Counted from the stretch's first letter, positions 52,339 through 62,600 are shown. The stretch: DNA of 64,000 bases from CAHJXG01 sp965277495 (GCA_965277495.1 OZ255824.1:1178001-1242000); one strand, 5' to 3'. Notes: generated by a model from the sequence alone, not told the origin. Numbers and translations: made by a program.

Positions 52339-53862
52339 ATGCAACGACGGCGGGTGATGGCGGGCGCTGCGGCAATGGGCCTTACGGCGCGCGTCGGGCT
52401 GCGGGCGGCGGAGACGGACGCCGCGCCGTCCGAGGCCGCCGCGCCATTCGACGCCCAGACGGTGCGGAAACTGGCCCGCGCGCTCGCCGGAAAGGCATTC
52501 GAGGCGCCGGACACCAAGCTGCCGGACGCGCTGACTAAGCTGTCCTACGACGCCTATCGCGCCATCCGCTTCGACCCCGCCCAGTCGCTCTGGCGCGGCC
52601 AAGGCCTGCCGTTCGAAGCGCAGTTCTTCCATCGCGGCTCGCTCTATGCCAACCGGGTCGACCTGTATGAGGTCGTCGACGGCCAGGCCAAGCCACTGGT
52701 TTACCGGCCCGGCCAGTTCGACTTCGGCCCCACGCCGCCGCCCGCAGCAGAAAAGCTCGGCTATGCCGGGTTCCGCCTGCACAGCGCGATCAACCGTGCC
52801 GACACCATCGACGAGGTCGCCGTGTTCCTCGGCGCCAGCTACTTCCGCGCCGTGGGCAAGAACCTGCGCTATGGCCTGTCCGGGCGCGGCCTGTCCATCA
52901 ACACCGCCGACCCCGCCGGCGAACAGTTCCCGGCCTTCAAGGCATTCTGGCTCGAACGCCCGCAGCCCGGCGCCAGCAGCATCGTCGTCACCGGCCTGCT
53001 CGACAGCCCCAGCGCCGCCGCCGCCCTGCGCTTCTCGATCCGCCCCGGCGAAGACACGGTGTTCGACGTCGAAATGACGCTGTTCCCGCGCGAGGACATC
53101 GCCCAGCCCGGCATCGCCACCATGACGAGCATGTTCCTGTTCGACGCCCTAGACCGCAGTGGCGCCGACGACTATCGCCGGGCGGTGCACGATAGCGACG
53201 GGCTGATGATGCTGACCGGGCGCGGGGAGGAGCTGTGGCGGCCCGTCACCAACCCGCAAACCCTGCAAATCAGCCAGTTCGGCGACGCCAGCCCGCGCGG
53301 CTTCGGCCTCATGCAGCGCACACGTAGCCTGCGCGAGTTCGAGGACCTTGAGGCCCGCTACGAGAAGCGTCCCAGCCTGTGGGCCGAGCCGATCGGCGAC
53401 TGGGGCGAGGGCGTGGTCGAACTGGTGGAGATACCGACCAAGGACGAGGTGCACGACAACATCGTCGCCTTTTGGCGCCCGAAGCAGCCGCTGCTGGCAA
53501 AAAGCGAGCACAGCTTCACCTACCGCCTGCACTGGGCCGCAAACGCGCCGGTCAACAGCGCGCTGGCCCGGTTCACCAGCAGCCGCAGCGGCGCCGGCGC
53601 CGAGGGTTCTCGCCGGTTCGTGCTGGATGCGGCGGGCGGCGCGTTGAAGGCCCTGGCGCCCGACGCCCAGCCGCGCCTGGCCGTCAGCACCGACCACGGC
53701 AAGATCCGCAACGCGGTCGTGCAGCCCAATCCCGAGGAGGGCGGCTGGCGCATTAGCTTCGAGCTGCTGCCGGAGGACGCGAAGGCCGCCGAGCTGCGCG
53801 TGCAACTGCTGCAGGGCGATACGCCGCTGACCGAAACTTGGATGTTGCGTTGGACAGCCTGA
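52339..53862 (+). CDS. opgG: Periplasmic glucan biosynthesis protein OpgG (MdoG)
   Basis: 507 residues. A Tat-like signal (MQRRRVMAGAAAMGLTARVG) precedes the MdoG domain: LSYDAYRAIRFDPAQSLWRG, LPFEAQFFHRGSLY, GLSGRGLSINTADPAGE, MTSMFLFDALDRSG and the Ig-like C-terminal part. It shapes osmoregulated periplasmic glucans. It overlaps opgH, the usual gene order. Divergent from the liv operon. Confidence 0.9.
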   Translation: MQRRRVMAGAAAMGLTARVGLRAAETDAAPSEAAAPFDAQTVRKLARALAGKAFEAPDTKLPDALTKLSYDAYRAIRFDPAQSLWRGQGLPFEAQFFHRGSLYANRVDLYEVVDGQAKPLVYRPGQFDFGPTPPPAAEKLGYAGFRLHSAINRADTIDEVAVFLGASYFRAVGKNLRYGLSGRGLSINTADPAGEQFPAFKAFWLERPQPGASSIVVTGLLDSPSAAAALRFSIRPGEDTVFDVEMTLFPREDIAQPGIATMTSMFLFDALDRSGADDYRRAVHDSDGLMMLTGRGEELWRPVTNPQTLQISQFGDASPRGFGLMQRTRSLREFEDLEARYEKRPSLWAEPIGDWGEGVVELVEIPTKDEVHDNIVAFWRPKQPLLAKSEHSFTYRLHWAANAPVNSALARFTSSRSGAGAEGSRRFVLDAAGGALKALAPDAQPRLAVSTDHGKIRNAVVQPNPEEGGWRISFELLPEDAKAAELRVQLLQGDTPLTETWMLRWTA

Positions 53863-55973
53863 CGCCCGGCGGGTTTCGCGCGCTGCCCGACCCGGCGCCG
53901 CTCGCCATGCCGGCCCAGGCGCTGCATGCCCGTGGCGCAACGGCGCGTCCGGCTTCGTCGCCGGGCCACATGGCGGCGCGGCGGACGCTTGTGATCGGCG
54001 GCGCCGTGGCGGTGACGGCGGTTGCGGCCTACCAAATGTATCTCGTGCTGGGCGTTGGCGGGCTGACGCTGCTCGAAAGCGTCATCCTGGCGCTGTTTGT
54101 CGTACTGTTCGCCTGGATCGCGCTGGCGCTGGTCAGCTCGGTATGCGGCTTCGTCTCCATGGTCGGCGGCGGCGGGCGGCGGCTCGATCCCCCGGGCTCG
54201 CCGTTGCCGGCCCTGTCGGAGCGGACCGCGCTGCTGATGCCGTGCTACAATGAACAGCCCGGACGGGTCGCGGCGGCGCTGCAGGTCATCCACCAGGACC
54301 TTGCCCGGCTCGGGGCGCTGGATGGCTTCGACCTGTTCATCCTCAGCGACACCACCGACCCTGACGTCTGGATCGCCGAGGAGGCCGCATTCCTCGCCTT
54401 GCGCGGCCGCACCGGGGACGACGGCCGCATCTTCTATCGCCGGCGCGCCGACAACGCCGAGCGTAAGGCCGGCAACATCGCCGATTGGGTGCGGCGGTTT
54501 GGCGGCGGCTACGCCCACTTCCTGATCCTCGACGCCGACAGCGTCATGATGGGCGAGACCATCGTCCGCCTGGCCGGCATCCTGGAGCGCAACCCGGGCG
54601 TCGGCCTGGTGCAGACGCTGCCGGTGATCGTCGGCGGCGAGACGCTGTTCGCCCGCATGCAGCAGTTCGCCGGACGGGTGTATGGCCCGATGATCGCGCA
54701 CGGCATCGCCTGGTGGCACGGGGCGGAGGGCAATTATTGGGGCCACAACGCCATGATCCGCACCGCCGCCTTTGCAAGCAGCGCCGGATTGCCCTCGTTG
54801 CGGGGCCGCAAGCCGTTTGGCGGCCACATCATGAGCCACGATTTCGTCGAGGCGGCGCTGCTGCGGCGCGGCGGCTGGGCCGTGCACATGGAGCCGGCGC
54901 TGCCCGGCAGCTACGAGGAAAGCCCGCCGTCATTGGCCGACGTCGCCGTGCGCGACCGCCGCTGGTGCCAGGGTAACCTGCAGCACCTGGGCGTCATCGG
55001 CGCGCGCGGCCTGCATCCCATCAGCCGGCTGCATCTGGCGATGGGCATCGGATCGTATGTCACGGCGCCGCTGTGGCTGCTGTTCCTGGTGACCGGCATC
55101 CTGATTTCGCTGCAGGCGCGGTTCGTGCTGCCGGACTATTTCCCGGCGGGCCCATCGCTGTTTCCGCTCTGGCCTGCGGTGGACCCGATCCGGTCGAAAT
55201 GGGTGTTCATCGGCACCATGGCGGTGCTGCTCGGGCCGAAGCTGCTCGCCTATTGCGCGCTGATGCTGCATGGGCCGGAGCGCCGGGCTTTCGGCGGTGC
55301 CGCGCGAACCCTGGCTGGCGTGCTGATCGAGACAATCCTGGCCGGGTTGATCGCACCGGTGGCCATGCTGACGCAGTCGGGCGCCGTGGTCTCTATCCTG
55401 GCTGGGCGCGACGGCGGATGGCAGCCGCAGCGGCGCGACGATGGCGCGATCCCGCTGCGGCAGACGGCGCGCCAGTACCGGGTGCATACGGCGGTCGGCC
55501 TATTGCTGGGCGTGGCGTCGTACCTGGTATCGCCGTCGCTGCTGCTGTGGATGTCGCCCGTCGTGCTGGGCCTGGCGCTCGCGATCCCGATGGCGGCCTG
55601 GACGGCGGGCCGCCGACCCGGCCAGGCGCTGCGCCACGCCGGGCTGCTGCGCATTCCCGAGGAGCAGGCGCCTCCCGCCGTGCTGGTCGAAGCCGAGGCG
55701 CTGCAGGCTAGGCTGCAATCGGCCGAGCTCCCTGCGTTCCGGCGCCTGATGTCCGATGCCCGGCTGCTGCAGGCCCACGCCGCCATGCTGCCGCCGCCCC
55801 GGCCCCACGGCGCGCCGTTCGACCCGGCGCTGCTCATGGGCCTGGCCAAGCTTGCGGAAACGCCGACCCTGGACACCGCCGCCACCTCGCTCACTCGGCA
55901 GGAGGCTGCGGCAATCCTCGCTGACGGCCGCGGCCTCGCACTGCTCAGCGGCCTGGGACGTGGGTCAGGCTAG
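53838..55973 (+). CDS. opgH: Glucan glucosyltransferase OpgH (MdoH)
   Basis: About 711 residues from TTG 53838; an ATG at 53907 is an alternative start. A membrane GT2 glycosyltransferase: MPCYNEQPGRVAAAL, HFLILDADSVMMGE, AEGNYWGHNAMIRT and the QxxRW-type motif DRRWCQGNLQHL, flanked by about eight membrane helices. It makes the beta-glucan backbone from UDP-glucose for the periplasm. The 24-nt overlap with opgG indicates coupling. Confidence 0.9.
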   Translation: MDVALDSLTPGGFRALPDPAPLAMPAQALHARGATARPASSPGHMAARRTLVIGGAVAVTAVAAYQMYLVLGVGGLTLLESVILALFVVLFAWIALALVSSVCGFVSMVGGGGRRLDPPGSPLPALSERTALLMPCYNEQPGRVAAALQVIHQDLARLGALDGFDLFILSDTTDPDVWIAEEAAFLALRGRTGDDGRIFYRRRADNAERKAGNIADWVRRFGGGYAHFLILDADSVMMGETIVRLAGILERNPGVGLVQTLPVIVGGETLFARMQQFAGRVYGPMIAHGIAWWHGAEGNYWGHNAMIRTAAFASSAGLPSLRGRKPFGGHIMSHDFVEAALLRRGGWAVHMEPALPGSYEESPPSLADVAVRDRRWCQGNLQHLGVIGARGLHPISRLHLAMGIGSYVTAPLWLLFLVTGILISLQARFVLPDYFPAGPSLFPLWPAVDPIRSKWVFIGTMAVLLGPKLLAYCALMLHGPERRAFGGAARTLAGVLIETILAGLIAPVAMLTQSGAVVSILAGRDGGWQPQRRDDGAIPLRQTARQYRVHTAVGLLLGVASYLVSPSLLLWMSPVVLGLALAIPMAAWTAGRRPGQALRHAGLLRIPEEQAPPAVLVEAEALQARLQSAELPAFRRLMSDARLLQAHAAMLPPPRPHGAPFDPALLMGLAKLAETPTLDTAATSLTRQEAAAILADGRGLALLSGLGRGSG

Positions 55974-55988
55974 GCGCGGGACAAAGCC

Positions 55989-56207
55989 TCAATCGGATAG
56001 GCTGGACCCACCCATCGCCCAGCCGGAAATGTCCTCGTTGGTCAACTTCAGCTCCCGCGACAGCGCAGGTTCCTGCGCGGCAAACGGGGCGCCGGCCAGC
56101 GAGGTGTCGTCGAGCGCCGCATCCGACGCCGCAGCAGGCGCTGCGTCCGAATGGGGGCCGCGAACACGCCGGAGGAACAGCGACTGCAAAGCCTGGGAGA
56201 AGTTCAT
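55989..56207 (-). CDS. Small protein of unknown function
   Basis: About 72 residues from ATG 56207 (MNFSQALQSLFLRRVRG), Ala/Asp-rich, ending LTNEDISGWAMGGSSLSD. A plausible ribosome site precedes the ATG. No homologue is recognised. It sits between opgH and the oxidoreductase, on the same strand as the latter but 104 bp away. Confidence 0.4.
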   Translation of the reverse strand: MNFSQALQSLFLRRVRGPHSDAAPAAASDAALDDTSLAGAPFAAQEPALSRELKLTNEDISGWAMGGSSLSD

Positions 56208-56310
56208 GACGACATTCCTGCGTAAAATGGTGCACTGCAACATGGTGTTGCCTAGTCACCCACTTCAACACCGGATGCCTATTCACGCCTCCGTTGTCGC
56301 ACGAATACCT

Positions 56311-57342
56311 TTATGAAACGTTATCAGGCCCGACCCGCACCACCAGCTTGCCGAAATTCTTGCCGTTCAGCATGCCGATGAACGCCGCCGGCGCGTGCTC
56401 CAGGCCGTCGACGATGTCCTCGCGATACTTGATCTGGCCGGCTGCGATCCAACTGCGGGCTTCGCGCAGGAACTCGGGCTCCTGGCTCGCGAAATCCCAT
56501 ACGATGAAGCCGCGTATGTTGAGCCGCTTGCTCAGCACGGCGCGCATCAGCCCCGCGGACCGGTCTGGCCCCTGCGCCGGCGCCGTCTGGTTATATAGTG
56601 AAATCAGCCCGCAAACGGGGATGCGCGCGAACGGGTTGAGCAACGGGAACACCGCGTCCCACACCTTGCCGCCGACATTCTCGAAATAGACGTCGATGCC
56701 CTTGGGGCAGGCCTGCGCCAGGCGCTCGGGCAGGTCCGCCCCGTGATGGTCGATGCAGTCCTCAAAACCGAGCGAGCGGACGTAGGCGCATTTTTCCGCG
56801 CCGCCCGCAATCCCGACCGCGCGCGCGCCGCGCAGCTTGGCGATCTGGCCGACCATCGACCCCACGGGACCGCTGGCCGCTGCGACCACGACGGTCTCGC
56901 CGGGCTTCGGCTGGCCGATGTTGAGCAGGCCGCAATACGCCGTCATGCCCGGCATACCCAGCACGCCAAGCGCCGTGGACGCGGGCAACGACCCGCGCTC
57001 AATCTTGCGCACCTCCTTCGCGTCCACGGCCGCGTAGCTTTGCCAGCCCGTTGCGCCCAACACGAGGTCGCCGGGCTGCAGTCCCTCGGCGTGGGAGGCG
57101 ACGACCTCGCTGACGGCGCCGCCCGTCATCACCGCGCCGATCGCCACCGGCGGCACGTAGGACGGCGCGTCGCTCATGCGTCCGCGCATGTAGGGATCCA
57201 GCGAGAGCCAAATCGTCCGCAGCAGCGCCTGGCCTGGGCCGGGGGTCGGCATCGCCTCCTGCTCCATGCGGAAATCGGTCTCCTTCGGCTCTCCCACCGG
57301 GCGGCATGCGAGGACAATGCGGCGATTCACGGCCTGCGACAT
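56311..57342 (-). CDS. NADP-dependent MDR oxidoreductase (alkenal/quinone reductase-like)
   Basis: 343 residues, zinc-free MDR family. It begins NRRIVLACRPVGEPKETDF, with WLSLDPYMRGRMSD, the cofactor region VVVAAASGPVGSMVGQIAKL and AGGAEKCAYVRSLGF, and DVYFENVGGKVWDAVFPLL later. Such enzymes reduce activated double bonds of aldehydes or ketones with NADPH. It appears monocistronic. Confidence 0.88.
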   Translation of the reverse strand: MSQAVNRRIVLACRPVGEPKETDFRMEQEAMPTPGPGQALLRTIWLSLDPYMRGRMSDAPSYVPPVAIGAVMTGGAVSEVVASHAEGLQPGDLVLGATGWQSYAAVDAKEVRKIERGSLPASTALGVLGMPGMTAYCGLLNIGQPKPGETVVVAAASGPVGSMVGQIAKLRGARAVGIAGGAEKCAYVRSLGFEDCIDHHGADLPERLAQACPKGIDVYFENVGGKVWDAVFPLLNPFARIPVCGLISLYNQTAPAQGPDRSAGLMRAVLSKRLNIRGFIVWDFASQEPEFLREARSWIAAGQIKYREDIVDGLEHAPAAFIGMLNGKNFGKLVVRVGPDNVS

Positions 57343-57463
57343 CGGGATACCTTTATTGTGACGGTCGTTTTAATACGGCGACCATAGCCGGGTTTAACGA
57401 AGCCGCAACTATCACGGCGCATGATGCTGCCCAGGGTGACAACAACCCTTGGTAGAAAAATAT

Positions 57464-60400
57464 ATGGCAATACAATCTTCCACCGGCGCCATTGGGCGTA
57501 ATGTGCTCACGTCCGTCGCTGTCGTCGACCAGCTCGCGCCGGGCGGCAGCCTGGAATGGGCAATCAGCGGCTCCGGCCTGGGCGGCATCAGCGACCTCCG
57601 GCTGCTCGACACGCTGGGCGACGGCCAGCGCATGGACACGGCGTTCCGCCCACAGGCCTTGATCCGCCGCGGGTCGGCCACGCTATTTAGCGGCGATCTA
57701 TTGGGCTGGTCGGGCGTGCGCAGCGCGACGACGGCGGCCACGGCGATCAATTTTGACCTCGGCCCAACCTTGCGGGCGGCGGGGCTACCGGGCGGGCTTA
57801 CCGACGACAGCACCGTCACCGTCACGTTCCACAGCCGCGTCCTGCCGCTGTATGCGGCCACGCAGGCGCCACCGCTTGGCCGGGTGCTGGGCCAGGGCGA
57901 TCCGCTGAGCAACTCCGCCGTGTTCAGCGGCACCGTCGCGGGCGCATTGGCCAGCAGCAATCCCACGATGGCGGGGCTGACGCTGCCCACCAGCCTGCTC
58001 ACGACCTCGATCTTCGCGGTCAACGGCGTGCCGGTCGTGGGCGCGGCGCATGCGGCGTTCGGCGACATCGTGACCTATCGGATGCAACTCGCGTTGCCGC
58101 TGACCGCCGCGCACGGCGTCCGGCTTTCGGCGGCTGCCCCAGGGCTTGTGGGCGCGCTCGCCGGCACGTTCGTGTTCGACACGAGTGGCGTCGGCACGGC
58201 GCCGGCCAGCGGCCACGCGCAGTTCGGGCCGAATGGCAGCTACACCGCGACGGCGCCACTCGTGGCTGCCGCGGCCGACGCCGCCGGCAATGCCGTGCTC
58301 CGGTTCGACTTCGGCGATATCCAGCCGTTTTACGGCAGCGGGTCCGACACGATCGACCTGCTCGTTTCCGCGCCGCTCATGCCCGGCGCGCCCCTCGCCT
58401 TCACGGCGGCCGAAACCGAATCGAACTCGTTCGGGCTGCAGACAGCGGCGACCGCGCCCCAGGCTGGCCTGACGCTCAATGAGCCATTGCTGCGCATCCA
58501 GACCGCGACCGTCTACACGTCGAACGACGACGCGACATGGACCGGAACCGGCGGACCCGCGGGATATAGCCCGGATTTCGGCCAGTTTGGCGACGTCGTC
58601 AGCAGCGCCGGGCTTGCCGGCGAGCCGTTCGCCGACCGGCTGACCGGCGTGGACGCCAGCGACGACGTCACCTTCGTCATCGCAGTCGAGAACCTCACGC
58701 CGGGCGCGAAGGCGTATAGCCCAACGGTCCGCGCCACGGTGCCGAACGGCTTCGTGCTGCCGTCCGATGGCGCCAGCATAACGGTCACGGACGGCGCCGG
58801 GACGCCGCTGGCCTATTCCGGCAACCTGTTCGATCCGCAGGGCGGCCTGACGCTGGATCCGGCGGCGCCGCTCGCCGGCTATGACGCCGATAGCGGCCTG
58901 AACGTGCTGCTGATCAGCTACACGCTGCGCACCGCGGACCAACTCGACCTCAGCATCCCCGTGCACGACAGCACGGCGCAGATCGTCTCGTATGCGACCC
59001 TGCCTGGCTGGGCCAACCGTGCGCCGCTGGCGCCCGCCGCCGACAACACGGCAACGACCGAGGTCGCGGCCGTGCTGCCCAGCGTGAACATCGCCCTGGT
59101 TGCGACCAGCGACCCGAGCACCGCCGGCGCGCTGCTGGCGCTGGGAGAGACCGCGACCTTCGACCTCACGGTGACGCTGCCCGAGGGGCTAAGCCGCGCG
59201 CTGGACATCGCCCCATTACTGCCGGCAGGGTTCGCCGCCATGTCGGCGCGGGTGCTGTCGATCGGCGCCAACGTCACCCCGCAGACCCAGTTGGCGGACG
59301 GCGCCGGCGGGATCGTGTTCGGCGATACGCTGAACGCTGCGGACGGGCAGGACACGTCCGATGACCAAATCCAGATCGAGGTCACGGCCCGGCCAACCCG
59401 CACCCCGGTCGGACCCGCCCCGCATCCGGCGACGGTCCAGGGCGCGGTAAGCATCGGCGCGCCGGGGGCGGTGAGCAAAGCCGTGGACTCCGTCGGCGTC
59501 ACCGTCGCCAGTCCGGTATCGCCGGGCGTCACCCTGGCCTTCGCAAGCCCTGGCGCGGCGACTTTGTTGAACGGGCAGGCCGCGATCTACCGCGCCACCG
59601 TGTCGCTGCCGGCAGGACTCAGCACGGATTTCCGTATCATGGACAGCTTGCCGGCGGGATTGGCCTACGTGCCGGGATCGGCGCGCGTCGTGCAGGCGGG
59701 CGGCATTACGCTATCCACGCCTGCCGTGAGCGTGGCCGGGTCCGTGCTCACGCTCGATTTCGGCGCGGTGAACGCGTCGGCGGCGAATGGGCCGGTGATC
59801 GTCGAGCTGCAGGCCATGACGGCCGCCGCCGTGGTCGGCACGACGCTGGTCAACGCGGTGTCGGCGGCAACGGGCTATATTTCCTCCGCCCCAGTGACGC
59901 TCGCAGCCCTGGTCGGGAACACGCTGCCGACGCTCACCGGCCTGCCGGCCACTGAGGCCGCCCGGGACGACACGGCGCTCGTTGCGTTCACTGGCATTGG
60001 GCTGGCCGATCCGGACCCCGGGCAGGTGCAAACCCTGCGGATTAGATTGAGCAACCCGGCGAATGGCGTCCTGGCCAACCTCGGCGCCGGCAGCTATGAC
60101 CCGGCAGCCGGCGTCTATACCGTAACGGGAACCTCCGGGGCCGTGACCGCCGCGGCTGCCGCCCTGCGCTTCGTCCCGACTTTGCATCAGGCCAGCCTGG
60201 GCCAGGCAGTGCTGACCGACCTCAGCGTCCAGGTGCAGGACAGCGCCGGCGGCCTGAGCCCGGTGGCCATCGTCCACGTCACGGCCGCAGCGACCGACGC
60301 AATTCCGGTGGTTCGCGACGCGGCGCCGGGCCAGCCGATCACGCCCGGCGCGCCGGTCAGCCTGTTCACCGGCCTGATGCTGCAGGACGCCGACGCTGGG

Positions 60401-61087
60401 CAACTGGAGACGCTGACCATCCAATTCTCCGATCCGGCCATCGGCGTCTTGAGCGGCGCAGGCCCGGGCCGCATCAACCCCCTGACCGGAGCATTCAGCT
60501 CGACCGGCACGCTCGGGGCGCTCACGGCCGAGGCTGGGCGCCTGCTGTTCACCGCCGCCAGCCGGTCCGCGTCCGCGGCGGCCTTCGTGACCATCACCAT
60601 CGACGACGGCGCGGGCGGCGTCGCCCGGGACACCAGCGCCATCCTCGTCTCGGCGGGCACCCGGGCCGCGCCACCGCCTGTGGTGCCGGCGGTCCCGCCG
60701 TCACAGCTCTTCATCGGGCCGTCGCCAGCCAATCTGGTGGCCGTGAACCCGGCGGTCGCGAACCTGCTGATTGGAACCAGCGGACGCGACGCCTATTTCA
60801 TCGATGGCAATGCGTCCGGATCGCACTGGGACACTTTGACCGGGTTCGCAGGCACGGACACCGTCGTGCTCTGGGGTTTCCAGCCGGGACGTTCCTCCCT
60901 TACCTGGTCGGACAATGACGGGTCGCCCGGCCATGCCGGACGCACGTTGCGGGCTAATATCCCCGGCACCGGCGGCACAAGCAGCATCACCTTCGCCGGC
61001 CTGGCAACCAGCGACACCAACCGCTTCGCCATCAATACCGGACGTTTCGGCGGTCTCGACTATCTTTCAATTGTCGCGGCGCCCTAA
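57464..61087 (+). CDS. Very large repeat protein with type I secretion-like C-terminus
   Basis: About 1207 residues from ATG 57464 (MAIQSSTGAIGRNVLTSV). No Sec signal. The body is Ala/Gly/Thr/Val-rich, built of beta-sandwich repeats (DUF11/isopeptide-like units such as LAPGGSLEWAISGSGLGG and LSLPAGLSTDFRIMDSLPAG, and cadherin-like units with GIGLADPDPGQVQTLRI and MLQDADAGQLETLTIQF). The end, NLLIGTSGRDAYFIDGNA ... LTGFAGTDTVVLWGF ... NRFAINTGRFGGLDYLSIV, is the kind seen on type-I-secreted proteins of acetic acid bacteria relatives. Likely a surface or matrix adhesin. No transporter genes lie nearby. Confidence 0.7.
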   Translation: MAIQSSTGAIGRNVLTSVAVVDQLAPGGSLEWAISGSGLGGISDLRLLDTLGDGQRMDTAFRPQALIRRGSATLFSGDLLGWSGVRSATTAATAINFDLGPTLRAAGLPGGLTDDSTVTVTFHSRVLPLYAATQAPPLGRVLGQGDPLSNSAVFSGTVAGALASSNPTMAGLTLPTSLLTTSIFAVNGVPVVGAAHAAFGDIVTYRMQLALPLTAAHGVRLSAAAPGLVGALAGTFVFDTSGVGTAPASGHAQFGPNGSYTATAPLVAAAADAAGNAVLRFDFGDIQPFYGSGSDTIDLLVSAPLMPGAPLAFTAAETESNSFGLQTAATAPQAGLTLNEPLLRIQTATVYTSNDDATWTGTGGPAGYSPDFGQFGDVVSSAGLAGEPFADRLTGVDASDDVTFVIAVENLTPGAKAYSPTVRATVPNGFVLPSDGASITVTDGAGTPLAYSGNLFDPQGGLTLDPAAPLAGYDADSGLNVLLISYTLRTADQLDLSIPVHDSTAQIVSYATLPGWANRAPLAPAADNTATTEVAAVLPSVNIALVATSDPSTAGALLALGETATFDLTVTLPEGLSRALDIAPLLPAGFAAMSARVLSIGANVTPQTQLADGAGGIVFGDTLNAADGQDTSDDQIQIEVTARPTRTPVGPAPHPATVQGAVSIGAPGAVSKAVDSVGVTVASPVSPGVTLAFASPGAATLLNGQAAIYRATVSLPAGLSTDFRIMDSLPAGLAYVPGSARVVQAGGITLSTPAVSVAGSVLTLDFGAVNASAANGPVIVELQAMTAAAVVGTTLVNAVSAATGYISSAPVTLAALVGNTLPTLTGLPATEAARDDTALVAFTGIGLADPDPGQVQTLRIRLSNPANGVLANLGAGSYDPAAGVYTVTGTSGAVTAAAAALRFVPTLHQASLGQAVLTDLSVQVQDSAGGLSPVAIVHVTAAATDAIPVVRDAAPGQPITPGAPVSLFTGLMLQDADAGQLETLTIQFSDPAIGVLSGAGPGRINPLTGAFSSTGTLGALTAEAGRLLFTAASRSASAAAFVTITIDDGAGGVARDTSAILVSAGTRAAPPPVVPAVPPSQLFIGPSPANLVAVNPAVANLLIGTSGRDAYFIDGNASGSHWDTLTGFAGTDTVVLWGFQPGRSSLTWSDNDGSPGHAGRTLRANIPGTGGTSSITFAGLATSDTNRFAINTGRFGGLDYLSIVAAP

Positions 61088-61117
61088 GTTCTGCGTGCAC
61101 AATTGAAAGCAGCAGCG

Positions 61118-62251
61118 ATGAACGATGCAGGCCTGAAGCTACGGCCGCCAAGCTATACCAAACCGGTGGCGCTCGTATTGCAGGGCGGCGGCGCACTCGG
61201 CAGCTATCAAGGCGGCGTGTATGAAGCGCTGGCAGGATCGGATTACCTGCCGGACTGGGTGGCCGGCATCTCGATCGGCGCGATCAACGCCGCCATCATC
61301 GCCGGCAACGCGCCCGAGCGCCGGGTCGAGCGGCTGCGGCAGTTCTGGGAGGGCGTCACCCCGCCATTCTGGCCCGGCCTGCCGACGGTCGACCTGGGCG
61401 AGGCCGGACGCCAAACCGGGGCGTTGCGGGCGCTGCTGTTCGGCCAGCCCGGCTTTTTCCGCCCGCAGTACCCAGCCGCCTGGTTCCGCGTCCCGGCGCC
61501 GACGAGCTACTATGACACGAGCCCGTTAAAGGCCACCTTGGAGGAGTTGGTCGATTTCGACCGCATCAATGCCCGCACCACCCGGTTCAGCGTCGGCGCG
61601 GTGAACGTGCGCACCGGGAACTTCGCCTATTTTGACAATGCCCGCACTGTCATCCGCGCCGAGCACGTGATGGCGAGCGGCGCATTGCCCACCGGTTTCC
61701 CCGCCATCGAGATCGACGGAGAATTCTATTGGGATGGCGGCCTTGTCTCCAACACGCCGCTGCAATACGTGCTGGACAGCACCTTCGACCAGAGCCGCCT
61801 CGCCTTCCAGGTCGACCTGTTCCCGGCCCGCGGCGTCGTTCCGGACACCCTGCAGGCGGCGGAGGAGCGGGAGAAGGACATTCGTTATTCCAGCCGCACC
61901 CGCGCCGTCACCGATCAATTCAAAGCCATGCACGACCTGCGGCATCTGATCGGCATGCTCTGGGCCAAGCTGCCGCAGGAAATGCGCGCCACCGACGAGG
62001 CGCAGTGGCTGCAAGCGCTCGGCAGCCTGAGCAGCATCGACATCGTCGAGCTGATTTACCGGACCGACGTGTCGCAGGGACAGTCGAAGGATTACGAGTT
62101 CAGCCGGGCGACGATGGAGGCACGCTGGGCGCAGGGCTTCGAAGATGCGCGCACGACGCTGGAAGCCGCCCCATGGCTGGCGCCGATGCCGCCCGAGGTC
62201 GGCGCACGCACCTTCGACGTGCTGCGGCCCGAAACCATGGCGCTGAAATAG
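61118..62251 (+). CDS. Patatin-like phospholipase with DUF3734
   Basis: About 377 residues from ATG 61118. Oxyanion loop LVLQGGGALGSYQGG, nucleophile elbow GISIGAINAA, and catalytic Asp in YWDGGLVSNTPL. A C-terminal DUF3734 region (YSSRTRAVTDQFKAMHDL ... YEFSRATMEARWAQG) is usual in this alphaproteobacterial group. A predicted lipid acyl hydrolase, probably cytoplasmic. Confidence 0.88.
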   Translation: MNDAGLKLRPPSYTKPVALVLQGGGALGSYQGGVYEALAGSDYLPDWVAGISIGAINAAIIAGNAPERRVERLRQFWEGVTPPFWPGLPTVDLGEAGRQTGALRALLFGQPGFFRPQYPAAWFRVPAPTSYYDTSPLKATLEELVDFDRINARTTRFSVGAVNVRTGNFAYFDNARTVIRAEHVMASGALPTGFPAIEIDGEFYWDGGLVSNTPLQYVLDSTFDQSRLAFQVDLFPARGVVPDTLQAAEEREKDIRYSSRTRAVTDQFKAMHDLRHLIGMLWAKLPQEMRATDEAQWLQALGSLSSIDIVELIYRTDVSQGQSKDYEFSRATMEARWAQGFEDARTTLEAAPWLAPMPPEVGARTFDVLRPETMALK

Positions 62252-62311
62252 CGGAGCCGCGGGCACGATGAGCCACGCCCGACAGGCCCCCCAGCCGCTG
62301 ATTTTTTCAAG

Positions 62312-62396
62312 TGGTGCGGGCGGTCGGAATCGAACCGACACTCCTTGCGGAACCGGATTTTGAGTCCGGCGCGTCTACCAGTTCCACCACGCCCGC
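62312..62396 (-). tRNA. tRNA-Leu (CAA)
   Basis: On the minus strand an acceptor GCGGGCG/CGCCCGC, class II variable arm, T-loop GGTTCGATTCC and anticodon loop CTCAAAA (anticodon CAA). The 3' CCA is encoded (62312-62314). Confidence 0.93.
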
Positions 62397-62509
62397 AGCG
62401 CGCTATCCATGCCAGAGCCGGACCGGCGCGACAAGCCGATTGCGGCAACAAGCCTGGAAATGCCGTTTGCATCCAGCCGGGACCGGCGTTATACGGGCGT
62501 CCCACCTGA

Positions 62510-62585
62510 TCCCGAATAGCTCAGCTGGTAGAGCAAGCGACTGTTAATCGCTCGGTCGTTGGTTCGAGTCCAACTTCGGGAGCCA
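62510..62585 (+). tRNA. tRNA-Asn (GTT)
   Basis: Acceptor TCCCGAA/TTCGGGA, D-loop AGCTCAGCTGGTAGAGC, anticodon loop CTGTTAA (GTT), T-loop GGTTCGAGTCC. CCA is encoded at 62583-62585. Confidence 0.95.
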
Positions 62586-62600
62586 GGGCGGGCCGTCGGA

